Made by a program: the position numbers and the translations under genes. From Conidiobolus incongruus B7586 (lineage: Eukaryota; Entomophthoromycota; Entomophthoromycetes; Entomophthorales; Conidiobolaceae), in assembly GCA_000697335.1 (NCBI GenBank), contig JNEM01011048.1:1-13886 (forward strand): a stretch of 13,886 nucleotides of DNA, written 5' to 3'. The notes below the pieces were generated by a model. That model worked only from the letters and a program-made list of their open reading frames with translations, was not told the origin of the DNA and ran no database searches. How positions within the stretch are numbered: position 1 is the first letter of the stretch; the number at the start of each line of letters is the position of its first letter. Shown piece by piece: positions 9,170-13,886 of the stretch.

Positions 9170-11308
9170 AAATATTTAATTAGCCTATAATGCTGTTAAA
9201 AAAAATTCTAATTCTGTATTTTATTTATTTAATTGAAAAACATTAAACATTAATAGCTAGAGAATTTAATTTATATTATAATGTCAATTTCGATTGAATA
9301 ATAAAATAATTCAAAATATTCAATATTAAAAAACTACAATACTTGCAAATATCATTGAATATCCAATAATTTAATATAAATAGATATATAATGTTTAATT
9401 TATATTTTTAATTTTGTTTTTAAAATATATTGGATATTTTGTTTATCTATATAAGACTTTTTTGAATAAACAGAATTGAATTGTTAACATTAAATTGATT
9501 TAGCTATACATTTGATCAAACTCTTAATTTTTGTGGAAAATCTCCATTAAGCGGAATTATCTTGTATTTGTTTATATTTAAATTAAAAATTAAAATAGTA
9601 ATGCTGTTGTTATATTAGTCAAATGCAATATATTCGATTGTTGCCAATATACTGGCCCAGTTATGACCAATTATTGATAATATCATAATCAAGTCTAATT
9701 AATCTATCTTTATCAGCTCATATAAGCATTATCATATTGTTTATGTGTTTAGATGTTATGTCAATTTCGATATTTTTACCATTCTATGATTTAAAGTAAT
9801 CAATAAAATCATCAAAGTTTAAATTTTATTAAGGCAGGCTTATACCAAAATTTTTCAAAATGAGTGTTAAAAACTTGATTAATAACTTAGGATATTGTAT
9901 AATTTGATATTAAGCTGAATTATATACATTGTTAAATATTCAAATAATGTAACTTCAATATGATGAAATTTCTTATATTTAATTAATTAGATTCAATATA
10001 TTATAAAAAATGAATAAATTTAATCTCAGTCGCAAAATAAAAGACCAATCTAACATTAAACTCATTTTTCTCATAATTTTGTTCATTGTATCGAAAAGTT
10101 TATTAGTTAATGAATATCTGTCTAAGGTAATAATATAAAAATATATATAATTTGAGTTATCATCAATACTAGCAAATTTAATTAAATTACTAATATAATT
10201 ACTATAATTGGTTTAACATTTAATTCATACATTCAATTTTGCCTAAGAAATGAATAAATAAAATAAAAGATATTGGTATATCAAAATTCTCTAACCTTAT
10301 CAGATGTAATATTATTCGAATATTCTAATGTCGATAATCATTTGTCAGCTTTAGATTTTTATTTATATTATAGATGATAATTTTCATTACGATTACAAGA
10401 ATCAAATTATATCTAGACACTCTTAACTATGGAAATGCTCCAAGTACTGGCTATAGCACTCTATTTCCTAATACATGTTTTAATCAAATTGATAACTAAA
10501 TTAAATAACAAACAATATTAAATTCTAATGTTAACTATTGATCGATAAAAATCAACCAATAACTCGTTTTTATTGTATCCATTGTTATTGATTTGTTGAA
10601 CATGAAAACTATAAATTAACCACGAGTTGAATAAAGAACATGGTTTTACTTCAATTGATAGATTAACAGATATGGTGATTTTATTATAGATTTCAAAAAA
10701 AAATAAAAATTTAATAGCAATATTAATATATATATATTTAATCCCAAAGTTTCATTTGTCAAATATATTCTTACATATTTTTTAATCCAAATTATTATAT
10801 ACCTGGATCAAAACTCATATAAAAATCCAATTATGAAATCAATGCAATTTATTTATGACAAAGTTTATTTGATATCAATTTATCACAAAAGATCTGATAT
10901 AGTTAGTTTAATTACAAATTTAAATTTATAGTTACATTTCAATTATATTCTTTACAATGTTTATTAATAATTAATATTCAACTCTAATTTCAAATATAAA
11001 ATATATTTCATATTATTACAAATTTGAAATATTTGAACATTAATTGAGTAGCAAATTTCCGTCCATTGATAATAGTTGATATTACCAAATAGCAATATTA
11101 AACATTGTAAATTATTTATTTCAACATTTCATTTTGAATATTTAAGAGCAAGATCAAAATATATCAACCAATATACAACATAAAATCTTGAATCAGCATA
11201 TTCAGTATCTTTAATTTTGTTAAATGAAATGATTTGTTAATAAGATAAGTATTACAAAAATTGTGGATATTGAAAATTGCTGAATTGTGTAATATCAATT
11301 AATACCTT

Positions 11309-11345
11309 ATTGGTTAATTATTTTGGCGTTATGAGGGTATAAATA
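11309..11345 (+). promoter_or_regulatory. Candidate core promoter of the reductase gene
   Basis: TATAAATA at 11338-11345 stands out because it is flanked by GAGGG and CTTG rather than by AT runs, and it lies 80 nt before the ATG at 11426. An ATTGG (inverted CCAAT box) at 11309-11313 lies 24 nt further upstream. Spacing and order fit a fungal TATA promoter. Confidence 0.4.
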
Positions 11346-11425
11346 CTTGTAATATGTTAGTTATTGATTCGAATTTTTAACATTTCAGGATTAATTATTA
11401 TAATAAATAGATATAACAATTCAAT

Positions 11426-12502
11426 ATGACAATACAAACAAAGGCTTTAGTTACTGGAGGGAATGGGTTTTTGGCATTTAGACTAGTTAATAAATTGTTA
11501 GAGAAGGGTTATCATGTAATTACTTCAATTCGCTCAAATGATCCTAAAAAAGTCCAAAAGTTATTCAACCTTCAAACCAGATACCCTGATAAGTTAGAGA
11601 TAGTTAAAGCAGATCTTCTTGATGTAGGGGCCTTAGATATAACTATTCAAAATGTTGATGTGGTCTTTCACACTGCCACACCTGTGATTATGGGACCTAA
11701 CCCTGATTATCTGAATAACATGCTTAAGCCTGCTGTTGAAGGTAAGGATATGAATATTATCTACTATTCAAATAATATTAAAGCTAGTATTCAGGTTTAA
11801 GAAATGTATTAAACTCATGCCTAAAATCGTCACGAGTTAAAACTATTATCATTACATCCACTTTGATGACCGCTTTATCAGTACCACCTCAACGCTATCC
11901 AGTCACTGACAAAGACTGGAATAATGTTCAACGCTTAGAAGATATGCCCTATCCTTATTCCAAAGTACAAGCTGAAAAATTGTTTTGGGAATTCAGTGAG
12001 AAACATGGTGATCAATTTAGATGCATATCAATCAATCCCAGTTTGATCTTAGGTCCATACGTTAACTTTGAGGAGGAGGATGTGAATCCTTATCAATATC
12101 TCTATTTTTTTATTGAACCTTATGTAAATGGAAAAGCTAAAAGCTATCCTGGAGGTATTTTTTACTGAAAATTTTCCAATAATAAAATGTATTAATTTTA
12201 TTGATTCAGGTGATGTGATGATTGTCGATGTTAGAGATACGGTTCAAGCACATATTGCTGCATTTGAAAACCAAAATGCCAAAGGAAGATATCTTCTTAC
12301 CTCTAAGACATTAGGATGGTCCGAATTCATCAATGTTCTTAAAAAGAACTTCCCTCATGACAAATACCCTGAACAAAATGGTAAAGATCCGGAATATTTG
12401 AGGCAAGCAGATTGCTCAAGGGCTATTGATGATTTAGGAATTAACTTTATCCCCTATGAAAAGACTATTATTGATATGGCTAAGCAAGTTGCAAAATTGT
12501 GA
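11426..12502 (+). CDS. Extended SDR, NAD(P)H-dependent carbonyl reductase (Gre2 / dihydroflavonol reductase-like)
   Basis: Three exons (11426-11741, 11795-12154, 12210-12502) with GT-AG introns of 53 and 55 nt, both phase 1, give 322 residues, typical of the DFR/cinnamoyl-CoA reductase/Gre2 group. Residues 7-17 (ALVTGGNGFLA) form the Rossmann dinucleotide-binding loop in the TGxxGFxA form that group uses. KADLLD and VVFHTATPV follow, then PAVEG-LRNVLNSCLKS across the first splice junction, the ITSTLMTAL strand carrying the catalytic Ser/Thr near 127-128, and the catalytic Y158-xxx-K162 in YPYSKVQAEK. The second junction joins SYPGG to DVMIVDVRDTVQAHIAAFEN, the usual V-D-VRD block. No signal peptide or membrane segment is seen, so it is probably cytosolic. 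The natural substrate cannot be read from the sequence; aldehydes and ketones are typical of yeast relatives. The gene is isolated, with AT-rich DNA on both sides. Confidence 0.93.
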
Positions 12503-12520
12503 TCAGGTTGAATGTGTTAT

Positions 12521-12526
12521 AATAAA
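12521..12526 (+). promoter_or_regulatory. Candidate poly(A) signal of the reductase gene
   Basis: AATAAA lies 18 nt after the stop codon, and a second copy is at 12533-12538. The position is suitable, but the motif is weak evidence in such AT-rich DNA. Confidence 0.3.
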
Positions 12527-12538
12527 CTATTTAATAAA

Positions 12539-13886
12539 TCCAGGCAGAGATAATTTTTTTAAAATAATTAAAATGTATTACACAATTTATAATATTGATT
12601 TTTCTAAAAATAGGCATTAAATTGATTGATATCAACATTTTTTTTTCAATATAAATGTGGTAATGCAAATTATGCTTATAATTTATTAATTCAAGTTTGA
12701 ATTAATTATATAGATTTATTATTTTAAAAGTTACTCAAGTTTAGCTAGTATAAATATCATTATTATAATAAAAATGATTAAAATTAAATAAATTCATAAA
12801 ATATATGTATAATTCGTTAATGATATCAAAATTTGTTTAAAAATTGATAGAATTATGATCAAATTAATAATCAATAATTGTGCAAAATTACATATTCTAT
12901 ATTTTTTAAATTCAAACTAATATGAATTGAATATTATTAAAAATGAATATATTTTGGTCTAAAATACCCTGGAAAGTTATTACTTGTCATACCAAACATT
13001 TTAATTTAATTTTTTTAAAATCAATAATATTATAATAATAATATTAATAAATCATAGGCTAAAAATATTATTAATATATAGATATTAGTTCACTGATTCT
13101 AATATTAATATAGAATTTAAATAATGGCACAATTTTAAATTTAAAATTAAACTAAAATATCAATAAATAATTTATCAAAATTAACATATAATATAAAATT
13201 AATATCCTTTTTATTATTAATGGTTTTTTACCATATTTTTAAAAAGTTTCTAAAATTTTAAAAATAGTTTTTATATTAAAAAATAAAATTGAATATTTCA
13301 TAAATCAATTTAATTTATTTATAATTTTTTTTCTTAAAAGTATATTTTTTAATTACCTAAAACAATTATAATTAAATAAGTTATAATTTAATGAATATAT
13401 TAGATATGGTAATTATTTCCAATTTTTTATATTAATAATCTTTTATAAAATAAACTTTATATATTATAAAATAACTATATAAGGTAATTAAATACTTTTA
13501 ATTTATAATAACTACATCAACTAAAAAGTGTTTTATATAAAAAATAATATAAAACTTATTATTAGTCACTTTACCTTTAAAGACTAAATAAAAAATTTAA
13601 TATTATTTTAATCCAATATAATAATTAATACTATTTTATTATTAAAAAGTTAGTTTATTAAAATTTATAAAAGAAGATTATTTTAGCTTAACTTAATATT
13701 TTGTTTTGTTTTTTAGTAAAGAGTTATATAATGGAATTTAAGATTTATTAATTATAATAATTTATATTTAAAACTATTGATTTTGGAGATATTATAATAA
13801 GTTCTGTTTAACTATAGCTATTATAATTTTAATCCTTTTATTAAATTATATGATATTTATTATATATTTTTATTAATAATTATTTT
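12539..13886. other. Very AT-rich non-coding tail
   Basis: This is about 1.35 kb without any supportable gene on either strand. From about 13000 onwards the sequence is almost purely A and T, visibly more extreme than the 7.6-11.4 kb spacer, and reading frames are closed by frequent stops. I saw no tandem repeat unit, RNA gene or mobile-element end in it. Confidence 0.6.

Larger units (their letters stand above)
7581..11425. other. Long gene-poor AT-rich spacer between CLU and the reductase gene
   Basis: The two flanking genes are divergent, so both promoters lie in this stretch. Bases 7620-7690 are less AT-rich and probably belong to the CLU 5' leader and promoter. Bases 7890-8200 are also richer in G+C and include the hairpin at 7891-7936. 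The remainder is roughly four-fifths A+T with many homopolymer runs. I read both strands and found no tRNA, rRNA, transposase, reverse transcriptase, terminal inverted repeats or tandem array that I could support. One long ORF (8858-9169) is listed separately. A 10-bp inverted repeat (TTAGCTATAA at 8318-8327 and its complement at 8363-8372) is the only other structure seen. Confidence 0.6.

Noticed and set aside
9281-9771. Direct repeat of 14 bases (ATGTCAATTTCGAT at 9281-9294 and 9758-9771)
   Set aside because: At this base composition a few 14-mers are expected to recur by chance in a 3.9-kb gap, and nothing else around the two copies is shared.

Overview
The window looks like nuclear DNA of an AT-rich eukaryote. 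Ten short spliceosomal introns can be placed by homology. Nine are 48-61 nt and one is 131 nt. Nine use GT-AG and one uses GC-AG. The standard stop codons work. Exons are clearly richer in G+C than the very AT-rich spacers. The proteins (SAS10/UTP3, a 1225-residue CLU protein, a Gre2/DFR-like reductase) fit a fungus, and the base composition together with tiny introns suggests an early-diverging lineage such as an entomophthoralean zygomycete. This placement is an inference with low certainty.

Left part, 1-3600: the 3' two thirds or so of a SAS10/UTP3 ribosome-biogenesis gene runs on the + strand to 1164. It faces, tail to tail, a degenerate isopentenyl phosphate kinase on the minus strand (about 1258-2190). 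Upstream of that, also on the minus strand, is a four-exon nucleoside diphosphate kinase of the NME6 type (2450-3038). It keeps all the catalytic residues and has a GC-AG intron just after the active-site histidine.

Centre, 3601-7523: a complete four-exon clustered-mitochondria (CLU) gene on the minus strand, probably with an additional intron directly before its ATG.

Right part: about 3.9 kb with no recognisable gene (7524-11425). It holds one strikingly G+C-rich hairpin, one 103-codon ORF of unknown status, and a TATA/CCAAT-like promoter at its right end. Next is a three-exon extended short-chain dehydrogenase/reductase on the + strand (11426-12502), then about 1.35 kb of even more AT-rich DNA with nothing coding.

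The genes do not form a pathway or an operon. This is an ordinary mix of housekeeping genes: ribosome assembly, nucleotide and isoprenoid phosphate metabolism, mitochondrial distribution and carbonyl reduction. I found no new multi-gene system. The points most worth a second look are the decayed IPK gene, the NME6-type kinase with its GC-AG intron, the hairpin at 7891-7936 and the orphan ORF at 8858.
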